From: [Eubacterium] siraeum | GTDB taxonomy: Bacteria > Bacillota > Clostridia > Oscillospirales > Ruminococcaceae | Length of the DNA stretch: 64,000 nt | Reading direction: 5' to 3' | Assembly (NCBI GenBank): GCA_025150425.1 | Contig: CP102281.1 | Coordinates: 1,984,001-2,048,000, forward strand | Part shown: piece by piece, positions 17,651-26,055 of the stretch | Layout: each line of letters begins with the position of its first letter | Numbering within the stretch: position 1 is the first letter of the stretch | The notes under the pieces: model-generated | What the model was told of the DNA's origin: nothing | The model's database searches: none | What the model saw: only the letters and a program-made list of their open reading frames with translations | Position numbers and translations under genes: made by a program

Positions 17651-20600
17651 GTGGAGGCTTTTCGTAACGAAGAAATTGCGGGGCTTTTAGGCGATTTTTA
17701 TCAGGCGCACGCAAACGAGAACCGTGAAGTGATGGAACAGTCGCTGATGAAGATGCAGAACCTGCTTTACACAGGTGAAGCCGACAGCACCCCGTTCAAA
17801 GACTACTTCAACTCGGTATTCGGCGGACGCACACCGTATAACGCTTCGCTGTCCGTAAGCGACTATCCGAAGGAATCAATAATAAGAGAGCTGTTACAGA
17901 ACACATTCGGCTGTTACTACTCCGACCCCGACATCAAGGTTCTTTTCAACTTTGAGCAGGACGGCGAAGTAAGGCTCACATACAACGAGGACGGCTTTAC
18001 GCTTGAGCAGATACTCTATTATCTCAGTATCGGCAGAAGCGACGGCGACAAATCCCGTGAAGGACGTTTCGGCGTAGGCTCAAAGAGCGTATTTATGAAT
18101 GTTGAGTGGCTGAAGCTGCGTTCAAACAACTTCAATTTCAGAATAGTAAACGATGCTGGCATTCTCAAGATAAGAGAGCTTAACCTTACCGCACCCGTTT
18201 TCAAGGGTACAGAGATTGTTTTCAAGGTTTCCGAAGAAGAGCAGGCTAAGATCAAGGAAAACCTCGTAAACCTCACTATACACAAGGGCGAATATATAAA
18301 CCTTGTCGAATTCTGCTTTGCATTTATCAGAAAGAAGCAGCTTGGCAGATTCGGTGAAGCGGAAAACCCCAGCCGCACATTCAATGTTGCCGTTATGGAT
18401 ATGGGCAAGCCTCTTGCGGTATATAAGGTTATCCGTTATCAGAAAACGCCTGACGACGACCCGACAGTGCGTTTCTTACAGAACGGCAAAAGCGTTATCG
18501 AATTTATCTGGCACGAAAACGAGGGCTTTGTATATCTTATTCCGTTTGCGGTTTCTTCCGCAAAGCGTGACACGCTGGTAAAAGTCCTGCTTGATAAATA
18601 CAACTACTTCTCCACTTATGAGCTGACAGGTCTTATCAAGTCAACGGGAGAAGATTTCATCAAGGAAAAGCTGTCGGCATTCTTCATCAGTGTGCCGAAC
18701 TCATATATTACCACTCACAGAACAGGCATCCGCCACGAATGTGAGGAGGAGGTTTCGGAAGCTATAAACCGTGATCTCAAATATATGATTGAAAAGTATT
18801 CACGCTATTTCGTTATCGAGCTGCTGCCGAGAACGAATTCGGACAAATATTATATGCGTCCGAAGCACTATGTGTTTGAATTCTTCAGCAATTATCTTTC
18901 TACCAGCGTTATGGTAGGCGATCTGCGCAGTGTTTTCCACAACAGCATCTCACTGCTTTTACCCGGAAAAAGCGAGGCTATGCCGTATTCCGAAGTAAAA
19001 GAGATTGGTTTCTTCTCGCTCACCGACCACGTTTCAAAGCAGGAGCATGAGAACGGCTCGGCATTTACCGAGTATATCGAAGATGAGCTTGTCAAGATGC
19101 GTAAGGATGTATCGGATATGCCCGAAAACATCATAATGGCAAGCTATAAGTGGGTTGACGAGGACAGTGACGAGGAAGGCAGAGAGTTCTGCTACAACTT
19201 CAATTTTGACGGTAATACATACGTTCTTGACAGCGAGAGGAATCCCGCTATCAAAGACTTCGACCTTAGCTTCGGCTTTAGAAGTATAGTCAGCCTTAAG
19301 CTCGGCAAGTATGTTATAAATGACGCTGTTGCCGATGAGGACGCACTTATCGGAGCGCTCGGTCTGTTCGATACGATGTACGGTCAGGATTATAAGATAG
19401 GAATGAGATACTTCCAGTTCAACGTCCACTACCGTGACATCACCCATAACTTCGATGTTGCGAGAATGACAGTGCATAATCTCAAGCGGGCTTATGACTG
19501 CATTGTGGCGCACAAGAACAGCTTTGAGAATCACCAGATATACAACGAAGTCATAAATATGCTGATAAACAGCTTCACACAGGGCAAGGATACTATGACC
19601 TTCCTGCGTGAGATGAAATCGCAGGGCAGTGACATCACGCTCCAGCTTGATATTAACAAGAAGTTCAGATTTGCCGCATACGGCAAACAGTTCATGATAC
19701 CGAGCAGTATCACCAACGCCGACCTTCTTGAGATAATCGGCGATGTTTATGCACTTATCAACTGCGGAATGTTCAACGGACGTGTATTCGACTTCCCGTT
19801 CATGAAGTCCGGCTATTCGTTCGAAAAGGCTTCGCTTATGAGCCTTCTGCGTGAGAGCAATCTGACAGATGAAAAGGTATCGGCAACTATGCCTAACCTT
19901 TATATCTGCGACCTTAAAATTCCCCGTATCGCACTTCTCGGCGAAAAAGACAAGATTATCCGTATCATAGATATAAACGACCCAATAAGCGATGAGGAGC
20001 GTCAGAGCATCACAAAGTATGTTATACTCCGTGACGACTGCACCAAACCCGAATTCGCAAAATATGTCGAATATCTGCTGGTAGGCGAGAACAACAATGT
20101 TCTCAGCCAGTTCTACTCAAGCACCGAAGAACCGAACCAGGTACTTCTTGACCAGATTCCGTACTACTATAAGCCTCTGCCGTCAATTACCGCTGAGGAA
20201 CTTCAGTACCTGCGTACAAGATACAAGTCGCTCCGCAGCCTTTCAAATCTGCGTGTTTACCGCAACTATTTTGCAAAGGATATTAACGGCACAATGTTCG
20301 GCTACGGCGGAACCTGCTCCTGCTGCGGATTTGAATCAAGCATTATAAACAACTACGTTATAAAGAGCTTTGAAGTCGGTCTGTTCAAGGACGACAGAGA
20401 AGAAAAGTTCAAATTCTCTCTTTATATGTGCGCTAACGATTCATATGCGGCAAGCGGCTGGATTATCGAGGATATAAGCATAGGCGGAATGAGTCCTTTC
20501 GTATGGCTTGACGAGATTGCAAGCTGTGAGGTCATTCCTCCCGAATTCCTGCTCTGCTCCATCAAGTACCGTTGTCAGCTGACCTACGATATAATAGGCA

Positions 20601-20785
20601 GTGAGGGACGTGAAAAGGGAGAGATCGTTACTATGGAAAGCGTCAGCGACGGTGAGCAGAAGACTATGGACATCATACTTTCACCGCTGATGATGGCTAA
20701 GTGGATAGAGGATAACCTGTCGGACGAATACGACACTGCCGATTCTGCAAACAGCGAATCAAACGAAACAACAGCACAGTTTTAA
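17651..20785 (+). CDS. Large GHKL (Hsp90/MORC-like) ATPase, function unknown
   Basis: 1044 residues. The N-terminal 200 hold a Bergerat ATP-binding fold: N-box ELLQNTF near residue 77, the G1 region YNEDGF near 112, and G2 GRFGVGSKSVF near 138. This resembles the ATPase domains of Hsp90, sacsin and MORC proteins rather than histidine kinases; there is no phospho-acceptor domain. The remaining 800 residues match no family I recognise. A CSCCGF cluster near residue 885 could be part of a zinc site. The C-terminal 25 residues are acidic and Ser/Asn-rich. The GTG start follows GAGGGAG and sits 1 nt after the upstream stop. A hairpin terminator follows at once. MORC-like ATPases next to helicases occur in some bacterial defence loci, but that link is only analogy. 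Confidence 0.65.
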   Translation: MEAFRNEEIAGLLGDFYQAHANENREVMEQSLMKMQNLLYTGEADSTPFKDYFNSVFGGRTPYNASLSVSDYPKESIIRELLQNTFGCYYSDPDIKVLFNFEQDGEVRLTYNEDGFTLEQILYYLSIGRSDGDKSREGRFGVGSKSVFMNVEWLKLRSNNFNFRIVNDAGILKIRELNLTAPVFKGTEIVFKVSEEEQAKIKENLVNLTIHKGEYINLVEFCFAFIRKKQLGRFGEAENPSRTFNVAVMDMGKPLAVYKVIRYQKTPDDDPTVRFLQNGKSVIEFIWHENEGFVYLIPFAVSSAKRDTLVKVLLDKYNYFSTYELTGLIKSTGEDFIKEKLSAFFISVPNSYITTHRTGIRHECEEEVSEAINRDLKYMIEKYSRYFVIELLPRTNSDKYYMRPKHYVFEFFSNYLSTSVMVGDLRSVFHNSISLLLPGKSEAMPYSEVKEIGFFSLTDHVSKQEHENGSAFTEYIEDELVKMRKDVSDMPENIIMASYKWVDEDSDEEGREFCYNFNFDGNTYVLDSERNPAIKDFDLSFGFRSIVSLKLGKYVINDAVADEDALIGALGLFDTMYGQDYKIGMRYFQFNVHYRDITHNFDVARMTVHNLKRAYDCIVAHKNSFENHQIYNEVINMLINSFTQGKDTMTFLREMKSQGSDITLQLDINKKFRFAAYGKQFMIPSSITNADLLEIIGDVYALINCGMFNGRVFDFPFMKSGYSFEKASLMSLLRESNLTDEKVSATMPNLYICDLKIPRIALLGEKDKIIRIIDINDPISDEERQSITKYVILRDDCTKPEFAKYVEYLLVGENNNVLSQFYSSTEEPNQVLLDQIPYYYKPLPSITAEELQYLRTRYKSLRSLSNLRVYRNYFAKDINGTMFGYGGTCSCCGFESSIINNYVIKSFEVGLFKDDREEKFKFSLYMCANDSYAASGWIIEDISIGGMSPFVWLDEIASCEVIPPEFLLCSIKYRCQLTYDIIGSEGREKGEIVTMESVSDGEQKTMDIILSPLMMAKWIEDNLSDEYDTADSANSESNETTAQF

Positions 20786-20790
20786 GTGAA

Positions 20791-20816
20791 AACCGCCCTG
20801 CGAAAGCAGGGCGGTT
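20791..20816 (+). terminator. Terminator of the helicase-like/ATPase operon
   Basis: AACCGCCCTG-CGAAAG-CAGGGCGGTT is a perfect 10-bp stem 5 nt after the ATPase stop, followed by ATTT. Its right arm overlaps the start of the 150-bp repeat. Confidence 0.75.
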
Positions 20817-20955
20817 ATTTCAAACGGCATAAGCGTACATCGGTTCTTGCAAAATGGTTCGAATATGATGTAAGCTATGAACTGCCACAGCTTAATGCGA
20901 ATCTCCGTTACCGGTACAATCTCAGCCCGTATGTCACAATCATGGCATATGGGCT
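20806..20955 (+). repeat. 150-bp dispersed repeat, copy 1
   Basis: The segment recurs in the same orientation at 25301-25450 with only about five or six differences. Together the copies bracket the lipoprotein/ABC exporter block. Both strands are open across the unit. The minus frame contains FIAYIIFEPFCKNRC, and in copy 2 that frame runs into a GGDEF gene fragment. There is no start codon with a ribosome site here. The rest of 20956-21277 holds only a promoter and leader for the next gene. Confidence 0.85.
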
Positions 20956-21174
20956 GTTTTTACATAAGCGTTGGCAAAACAGATTTACAGTCATCAACAG
21001 CGAAAATTATTGCAAAATAAACGTATAATTGCATGAATTAGCTGTCACTTTCAAAGATTTCTGTTTCAGCTTTCTCTACCGTATGGTCGTTTATATGAAA
21101 TTTACTATAATGCTTTATTTTGGGATTGGCAAGTTGGAAGAAATGACAAAATTTATGTAAAAATAAAAAAGCAC

Positions 21175-21203
21175 TTGCTATTTTTTTTAAAAAAATGTAT
21201 AAT
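21175..21203 (+). promoter_or_regulatory. Promoter of the lipoprotein gene
   Basis: TTGCTA, a 17-bp A/T-only-like spacer and a perfect TATAAT, 75 nt upstream of the start codon. A nine-codon leader frame (21247-21276) overlaps the ribosome site and could be translated. Confidence 0.65.
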
Positions 21204-21277
21204 ATATTACAAAACTGTAATGCTTTTAGAAAGAGAGAATGTTATTATGAAAAAACATTCAAGGAGTACTGTATGAA

Positions 21278-22135
21278 ATGAAAAAATGGCTTATTATTTT
21301 TGTCACAGCGGTGATTTTTTCCATACCGATACTTTCGGGTTGCGGAGCAGACACAGATATAAAGTCGCAGGAATATATTGTCGCTACTGATATGGTAAAG
21401 TATAATTTGCACGGAATTGAGGATTTCGGTTTCAATGTCAATCTTATATCTCGCAATAAAGATATTGACGTTGAGTTTTTGGGCTTTGAGGGTGAAAATA
21501 CACAAGGACTTTCAGTGCAGTTTAATGATGACAGCTACGAAGAAATAAAGAAGCTTAATCACAACGGCTATTACATAAGGCTTTTAGGTTTTGTTTGCAA
21601 AACGGCAGATGACTATGTGAAAATTGACAGCGTGAATTTAAAAATTGACGGAGCAGATAAAAAGTTCGATTTCCCCACACCGATAGAGCATTATCTTAAG
21701 AATGACGACGCAGATTCGTATGCTTATGTGCAGGATCATCCTGTTTTTATTTCTACAAATTCATATTCATCGTCAGAATATTGTTTTAAATATTGTGCTG
21801 AAGATGAAATTACCGTTCAAAGCTTTGCATTTAATGATTTTTGGCGTATTAAAAGTGCAGTCGTTTCGGTAGACGATGTTGAAATCGGCGGAATGGATTC
21901 ATTACCGCTGACTTTAAAGAAAGGCTCAGAATTATCTGTAAAATGTGTTTTGGATTTTAAAAATCCGGATAATACTGCCGATTATGACAGCATATACTGT
22001 GACTCCGTCCTGACCTATGCTTTAAAATCAGGTAAGCAGTTCACACTTTATAACAATTTGATAAGTCAAAGCATATCCAACGAAGATGATGCAAAGTGCG
22101 CTATAGACTATATTTTGAAAAATAAAATCAAGTAA
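21278..22135 (+). CDS. Lipoprotein of unknown function next to an ABC exporter
   Basis: A 285-residue secreted lipoprotein. The N-terminus is a lysine-rich start, a hydrophobic stretch and the lipobox LSGC at residues 20-23, so Cys23 would be lipidated. The mature part is acidic with alternating beta-type segments and no recognised domain. AAGGAG lies 11 nt upstream of the ATG. A terminator separates it from the exporter genes 60 nt further on, but the shared orientation suggests a linked function, for instance binding what the exporter handles or shielding its producer. That is inference. Confidence 0.7.
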   Translation: MKKWLIIFVTAVIFSIPILSGCGADTDIKSQEYIVATDMVKYNLHGIEDFGFNVNLISRNKDIDVEFLGFEGENTQGLSVQFNDDSYEEIKKLNHNGYYIRLLGFVCKTADDYVKIDSVNLKIDGADKKFDFPTPIEHYLKNDDADSYAYVQDHPVFISTNSYSSSEYCFKYCAEDEITVQSFAFNDFWRIKSAVVSVDDVEIGGMDSLPLTLKKGSELSVKCVLDFKNPDNTADYDSIYCDSVLTYALKSGKQFTLYNNLISQSISNEDDAKCAIDYILKNKIK

Positions 22136-22142
22136 GCAATCG

Positions 22143-22179
22143 TGGCTTCAATTTAAAAGTATTGAAGCCATATTTTTTT
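22143..22179 (+). terminator. Terminator between the lipoprotein and exporter genes
   Basis: TGGCTTCAAT pairs with ATTGAAGCCA around an 8-nt loop and is followed by TATTTTTTT, 7 nt after the lipoprotein stop. It may be partly read through, since no separate promoter is obvious before 22197. Confidence 0.8.
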
Positions 22180-22196
22180 ACTGCGAAAGGAATCTT

Positions 22197-23093
22197 ATGA
22201 GGAGAAAAATAACTCTTATTGTAATTTTGATATTGTTCATATCGGCAATTGTATCAGGTATAATTTGGTCGATAGCACCACAGCTTTTTCTGCAGTCCAC
22301 TGATGAAAGCCATGATTCTATGCTACCTGAAGTGCAGAGAATTAAGTATCATGTACTCGAAGGACAGATTGAGCATACATATGAAACCGATGCACAAGTC
22401 ATTTCGGGAATGCCTGAGATTTATATAACGGAAGTGCGTCTTGACAATATAAGCGATTCCGATTTTTCATTGAAAAAGAATAAGGGCGATTCAATAGGTC
22501 CAAATGAAATTCTGTATGTATACGGCAATGAAACTCATACGGTAGATTTTAACGGGCTGATTACAGATATTATTTATGGAGGCGGCGAAAACGGCAAATC
22601 CGTTACTATAAGATTACTGAATTACGATAATCTGTTCATATCGGCAAATATCGGAATGGAGAAAATAGATAAAATCACTTATGACACTCCTGTCAAAGTA
22701 ATATTTAACGGCAGTGAGGCACAGGCAAAAATAGATACTATCGGATATGAAATTACCGATGAAAAGCTGCCTGTGAATATATCTCTGCCAATGAAACTAT
22801 ATCCCGGCACTCCCGTAAAATTAGTCTTCACTTTGGAGATTAAAGAAGCCGGAATGTATGTGCCTTCAGAAGCTGTTTTTTCTGATGGCGAGGAATATTA
22901 TGTATATATCGAAACCGAAAATGAACCGGAAAAAACTCCCGTTACTGTAGGACAAAGATTTTCGTCCGAGGAAGATGGAAATAGTTTTGAATATATTGAG
23001 ATTTTGTCCGGTGTTTCAAACAAAGATGTGCTTATAGTTGAAAAAGTAGATTATTCAGGCCGGCAGTTGAAGGAGTCCTTAAAAAATGAGTGA
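22197..23093 (+). CDS. Membrane-anchored periplasmic-adaptor-like protein (MacA/HlyD type)
   Basis: 298 residues with one N-terminal membrane segment (residues 5-30) and the rest outside the cell. The beta-rich body, the GTPVKLVFTLEIKEAGMYVPSEAVF stage near residues 202-226 and a C-terminal VSNKDVLIVE resemble adaptor subunits of MacB-type exporters. Alpha-hairpin and lipoyl parts appear much reduced. It overlaps the ABC ATPase gene by 8 nt, so the two are translationally coupled. The match to the family rests on context as much as sequence. Confidence 0.6.
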   Translation: MRRKITLIVILILFISAIVSGIIWSIAPQLFLQSTDESHDSMLPEVQRIKYHVLEGQIEHTYETDAQVISGMPEIYITEVRLDNISDSDFSLKKNKGDSIGPNEILYVYGNETHTVDFNGLITDIIYGGGENGKSVTIRLLNYDNLFISANIGMEKIDKITYDTPVKVIFNGSEAQAKIDTIGYEITDEKLPVNISLPMKLYPGTPVKLVFTLEIKEAGMYVPSEAVFSDGEEYYVYIETENEPEKTPVTVGQRFSSEEDGNSFEYIEILSGVSNKDVLIVEKVDYSGRQLKESLKNE

Positions 23094-23754
23094 GCTTATC
23101 AAAATTACAAATCTGCGTAAAACATATGACGGTAAGCGGTATGTTTTAGACGGTTTGAATTTTTCAATCGGGAAAGGTGAAATAAAAACAATTTTTGGAG
23201 CTTCGGGATGCGGTAAAAGTACCTTTCTTAATATAGTCGGTCTGTTAGACAATTATACAAGCGGAGAATATCTGTTTTGCGAAACAAATATCAATCCAAA
23301 AAGGTTAAACGACTATTATAAATATCGTGCGCAAGATATAGGTTTTATCTTTCAGTCGTACTTTCTGATAGATTCGTTAAGTGTTAATGACAATATACTT
23401 ATGCCATTTTTATACAATGAAATTGACTTATCGGGTTCAGTGAAGAAAACGGTAGATAAACTTTTGGACAGCTTTGATATGCTGAGTTTAAAGAATAAGA
23501 AGGTATCGCTTCTTTCGGGAGGAGAGCGGCAAAGAGTGGCAATTATGCGGGCAATAATCAAAGAGCCTAAGCTGATAATAGCCGATGAGCCGACAGGAAA
23601 CCTTGATGAAAGCAATACAGAGCTGGTCGTTAAAGCATTTAAGGATATTGCCGAAAAGGGAACCGCCGTTATAGTCGTCACTCATAATAAATTCTTATCC
23701 TTCGGCACGGACACAACATATACGCTTAGGGGTGGCAAATTATATAATGAATAG
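23086..23754 (+). CDS. ABC transporter ATP-binding protein (MacB/LolD type)
   Basis: 222 residues with a complete ATPase set: Walker A GASGCGKS near residue 38, Q-loop FIFQSYF near 88, signature LSGGERQRVAIMRA near 142, Walker B LIIADEPTGNLDE near 164 and the switch histidine in VVTHN. The DEPTGNLD sequence is typical of the MacB/LolD/FtsE group that power extracellular-domain permeases. Its gene overlaps both neighbours, so adaptor, ATPase and permease form one unit. Likely cargo is a peptide or lipid-like compound; nothing shows which. Confidence 0.93.
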   Translation: MSELIKITNLRKTYDGKRYVLDGLNFSIGKGEIKTIFGASGCGKSTFLNIVGLLDNYTSGEYLFCETNINPKRLNDYYKYRAQDIGFIFQSYFLIDSLSVNDNILMPFLYNEIDLSGSVKKTVDKLLDSFDMLSLKNKKVSLLSGGERQRVAIMRAIIKEPKLIIADEPTGNLDESNTELVVKAFKDIAEKGTAVIVVTHNKFLSFGTDTTYTLRGGKLYNE

Positions 23755-25075
23755 CGCAGTAAAATTTTTCTTTTATTTTCATCACCTTATAAAAATGGCT
23801 ACTGTAAATAAAGTGAGATTGATATTGACATCAATAGGAATATTTGTAGCTGTTTTTCTGTTTTCCTCAGGTAAAATTATTACGGATTCTTATTACAGTG
23901 AAAGTATGAGAAAAGTTAGTCAGATGTCAGAAAATACTGTAATTGTTAATCCTATGGGGAACAAAGAATTAAAACAAGAACTGGCGGTTTCTGATAAAAT
24001 AAATTGTATTGATGTATCCACGCTTTCGGAAAAGCAATCAATTTTTTCCGTTTCAATAGGCGATAATCGTTATCTGACGGTAATGGCATATGTGCATGGC
24101 GTATCGGAACTGAATTCTGTTATGCCGATTGTTACCGATGATGGCTGTTTTATAAGTGTTGAATCGAATCTGATAAAAGGCAGATTGATTTCTAATAACG
24201 ATATTCAAACGAAAAATGCCGTCGTGGTTATTGACCGCCTGACCGAGAGCCTTATTTTTTCCGGAGGTAACGGATTAGGTAAATATATCGAAATCGGTTG
24301 CGGTGCTTTCGGTGCAACAGTATCGTCACAGTCGCAAGCCAATGTACCTGTGAGATTTGAGGTAATCGGCGTGGTTGAAAATTCATACACAGCCGATGTT
24401 GCAAAAATGAAATTGAAACAGGAAATAGACAGCAGTCAGCAAAGTATAACGACCTGCGTATCAATATATTGCCCGTTAACTTCAATCAATGAAAGATTTG
24501 CTCGTCAGGATAAGAATAGTCTTTATTTATACAATTTCAACAATCACGGGGAATATAACAACTTTTTATATTACGCACAAACACTGTCAGAAGTCAAAAG
24601 CAGAACAGGAAACGGATTTTCAGTAATCACCAAAGATAATCTTTCTGCCGAGTTAGAAAACGAGCTGTCGAATACAAAAACTATCTTGAATATGATCTCC
24701 GTTCTTCTTTGCGTAATTTCGGGTATAAGTATTATGAGCATAACGTTCTTTTCAGTAAAGGAAAGAATTCCCGAAATCGGAATAAGAAAGGCTTTTGGTG
24801 CAGGAAAACTCGATATAGCCTTTCAATTCGTGTTTGAAATGATAATAATAGCAGTTTTTGCATCGTTGCTCGCAATCGGATTAAGTATTGTAACTTGCAA
24901 ATTGCTTGAAACGTTCCTTATTGAGATTTTGTATATGACATTTTCCGTGGACATCACTCCTCAAATGATAATTGCACCTCTTTTGGTGGGAATTTTTGAA
25001 GCGGTTGTCTGCTGTATCGTCCCCAGCCTATATGCCGCTGAAATTAAAGTGACTGATTCTCTGAGGTTTGAATGA
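23747..25075 (+). CDS. ABC transporter permease (MacB/FtsX family)
   Basis: About 442 residues. A membrane segment near the N-terminus (VRLILTSIGIFVAVFLF) is followed by a large extracytoplasmic domain of some 240 residues. Three membrane segments then fill the C-terminal 150 residues, with the FtsX-type IPEIGIRKAFGAG cytoplasmic loop. This is the MacB topology. I chose the ATG at 23747, which overlaps the ATPase stop by 8 nt; an upstream GTG at 23732 is less likely. A strong terminator follows. Confidence 0.9.
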   Translation: MNSAVKFFFYFHHLIKMATVNKVRLILTSIGIFVAVFLFSSGKIITDSYYSESMRKVSQMSENTVIVNPMGNKELKQELAVSDKINCIDVSTLSEKQSIFSVSIGDNRYLTVMAYVHGVSELNSVMPIVTDDGCFISVESNLIKGRLISNNDIQTKNAVVVIDRLTESLIFSGGNGLGKYIEIGCGAFGATVSSQSQANVPVRFEVIGVVENSYTADVAKMKLKQEIDSSQQSITTCVSIYCPLTSINERFARQDKNSLYLYNFNNHGEYNNFLYYAQTLSEVKSRTGNGFSVITKDNLSAELENELSNTKTILNMISVLLCVISGISIMSITFFSVKERIPEIGIRKAFGAGKLDIAFQFVFEMIIIAVFASLLAIGLSIVTCKLLETFLIEILYMTFSVDITPQMIIAPLLVGIFEAVVCCIVPSLYAAEIKVTDSLRFE

Positions 25076-25112
25076 TATTTCCCCGTGTGCAGTATGATAA
25101 TACATAAACAAG

Positions 25113-25151
25113 CAGTCCCACCGCAATAATCACGGTGGGACTGTCTGTTTT
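25113..25151 (+). terminator. Terminator of the ABC exporter operon
   Basis: CAGTCCCACCG pairs perfectly with CGGTGGGACTG around a 9-nt loop and is followed by TCTGTTTT. Confidence 0.88.
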
Positions 25152-25166
25152 AAAATCTTGATTTTC

Positions 25167-25450
25167 TCAATCTATCATTATCTTATTTCTTCCTGCCGCC
25201 TTAGCCTTATAACGTCGCTTGTCGGGATATATATCATTTACCGACTTGAACAGATCGAGGCAGATAAGCACCGCACAGTGCTTGTTCTCGCCTTGCTTTT
25301 GCAGGGCGGTTATTTCAAACGGCATAAGCGTACATCTGTTCTTGCAAAATGGTTCGAATATGATGTAAGCTATGAATTGCCACAGCTTAATGCAAATCTC
25401 CGTTACCGATACAATCTCAGCCCGTATGTCACAATCATGGCATAGGGGCT
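25167..25450 (-). pseudogene. GGDEF gene fragment fused to the 150-bp repeat
   Basis: The minus strand is open from the 150-bp repeat into HCAVLICLDLFKSVND and then directly into KAKAAGRNKIMID and a stop. These two blocks match residues 220-235 and the last 17 residues of the intact GGDEF protein at 35258-36298, so about 95 residues, including the GGEEF active site, are deleted in frame. The first half comes from the repeat. No start codon with a ribosome site is present. It is therefore a non-functional remnant, useful as a rearrangement marker. Confidence 0.75.
25301..25450 (+). repeat. 150-bp dispersed repeat, copy 2
   Basis: Same orientation as 20806-20955 and about 96 percent identical by eye. 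The few internal base differences I compared (four) are all synonymous in the plus frame and half are synonymous in the minus frame; the number is too small to decide which strand, if any, was coding. Confidence 0.85.
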
Positions 25451-25451
25451 A

Positions 25452-25555
25452 TTGAATTTATCACTTTTTTATGGTATACTAGAATTAAATAATTATATGT
25501 ATTTGAGCCGACTTTAGAGTACGAAAATCCTTTGCACCGGAATACGTACTCTTTA
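25452..25555 (+). ncRNA. Possible short RNA with its own promoter
   Basis: TTGAAT at 25452-25457, a 17-bp spacer and TATACT at 25475-25480 form a fair promoter. About 40 nt on, GAGTACG and CGTACTC (25517-25552) form an inverted repeat followed by TTT. No open frame is found in between. This could be a small RNA of about 70 nt or simply chance structure in a gene-free stretch. Confidence 0.25.
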
Positions 25556-25699
25556 CTTGATATGAACAAGGTCTGCCCGATCATTTTTTCTTATAGCTGT
25601 AACTTAATATTTTTCTCGGTCAACAATAACGAATTTTCCGTCGGAACCGGAAAATTCGCAAGAAGTTGCGAATTTTATCTATAAATTTGCTGAAATCTG

Positions 25700-25728
25700 T
25701 TGACTTTTTGAATTGTGCAGTGTATAAT
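25700..25728 (+). promoter_or_regulatory. Consensus promoter of the small HTH gene
   Basis: TTGACT at 25700-25705, 17-bp spacer, perfect TATAAT at 25723-25728; start point near 25735. Between 25628 and 25657 lies a GAATTTTCC/GGAAAATTC stem that may end upstream transcripts. Confidence 0.85.
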
Positions 25729-25742
25729 ACTAAGTGATCAGG

Positions 25743-25760
25743 CATACCTTTAAAGGTATG
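25743..25760 (+). promoter_or_regulatory. 18-bp perfect palindrome over the HTH ribosome site
   Basis: CATACCTTTAAAGGTATG lies between the transcription start and the ATG at 25766, and its AAAGG is the ribosome site. It can act as an operator for the encoded HTH protein, or as an RNA hairpin that hides the ribosome site. Either would give autoregulation. Confidence 0.55.
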
Positions 25761-25765
25761 TTTTC

Positions 25766-25987
25766 ATGAAAATCAGCTATAAGAAATTATGGATCAGACT
25801 AATTGAAAAAGATATATCCCCGGCGACGCTCAGAAAAGATCTCAATATAGCGACAGGTACAATGACCAAGCTCCGCAAAAACGAGGAGGTGGCTTTATCG
25901 GTACTGCTCCGTATCTGCGAGTATCTTGACTGCAACATCGGCGATATATGTGATGCAATCCCCGATACCGACAGGTATACGGACTGA
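25766..25987 (+). CDS. Small Cro/CI-type transcriptional regulator
   Basis: A 73-residue protein made almost only of an XRE-type helix-turn-helix. The recognition region is ATLRKDLNIATGTMTKLRKNE, followed by SVLLRICEYLDCNIGDICDA, the pattern of YozG-like small regulators. It has its own consensus promoter and an 18-bp palindrome over the ribosome site. The next genes downstream in the same direction (zinc-ribbon and SPFH proteins) are possible targets. Confidence 0.9.
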   Translation: MKISYKKLWIRLIEKDISPATLRKDLNIATGTMTKLRKNEEVALSVLLRICEYLDCNIGDICDAIPDTDRYTD

Positions 25988-26010
25988 TTTGTCTTACCCA
26001 TAATTAAAAA

Positions 26011-26035
26011 ACGGCTTTAGTTCCGATAAAGCCGT
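26011..26035. terminator. Hairpin between the HTH and zinc-ribbon genes
   Basis: ACGGCTTTA pairs perfectly with TAAAGCCGT around a 7-nt loop. The A-run is on the left, so the U-run appears on the minus-strand transcript; on the plus strand it is a leader hairpin 9 nt before AAGGGAG. Confidence 0.5.
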
Positions 26036-26055
26036 GAACTAAAGGGAGAAAAAAT

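Noticed and set aside
20786-21028. 80-codon plus-strand frame over repeat copy 1
   Set aside because: It starts inside the terminator hairpin of the ATPase operon with no ribosome site; copy 2 of the repeat stops earlier. Treated as a repeat, not a gene.
21247-21276. Nine-codon leader peptide before the lipoprotein gene
   Set aside because: It has no ribosome site of its own and no regulatory codon run or attenuator hairpin; noted only in the promoter entry.
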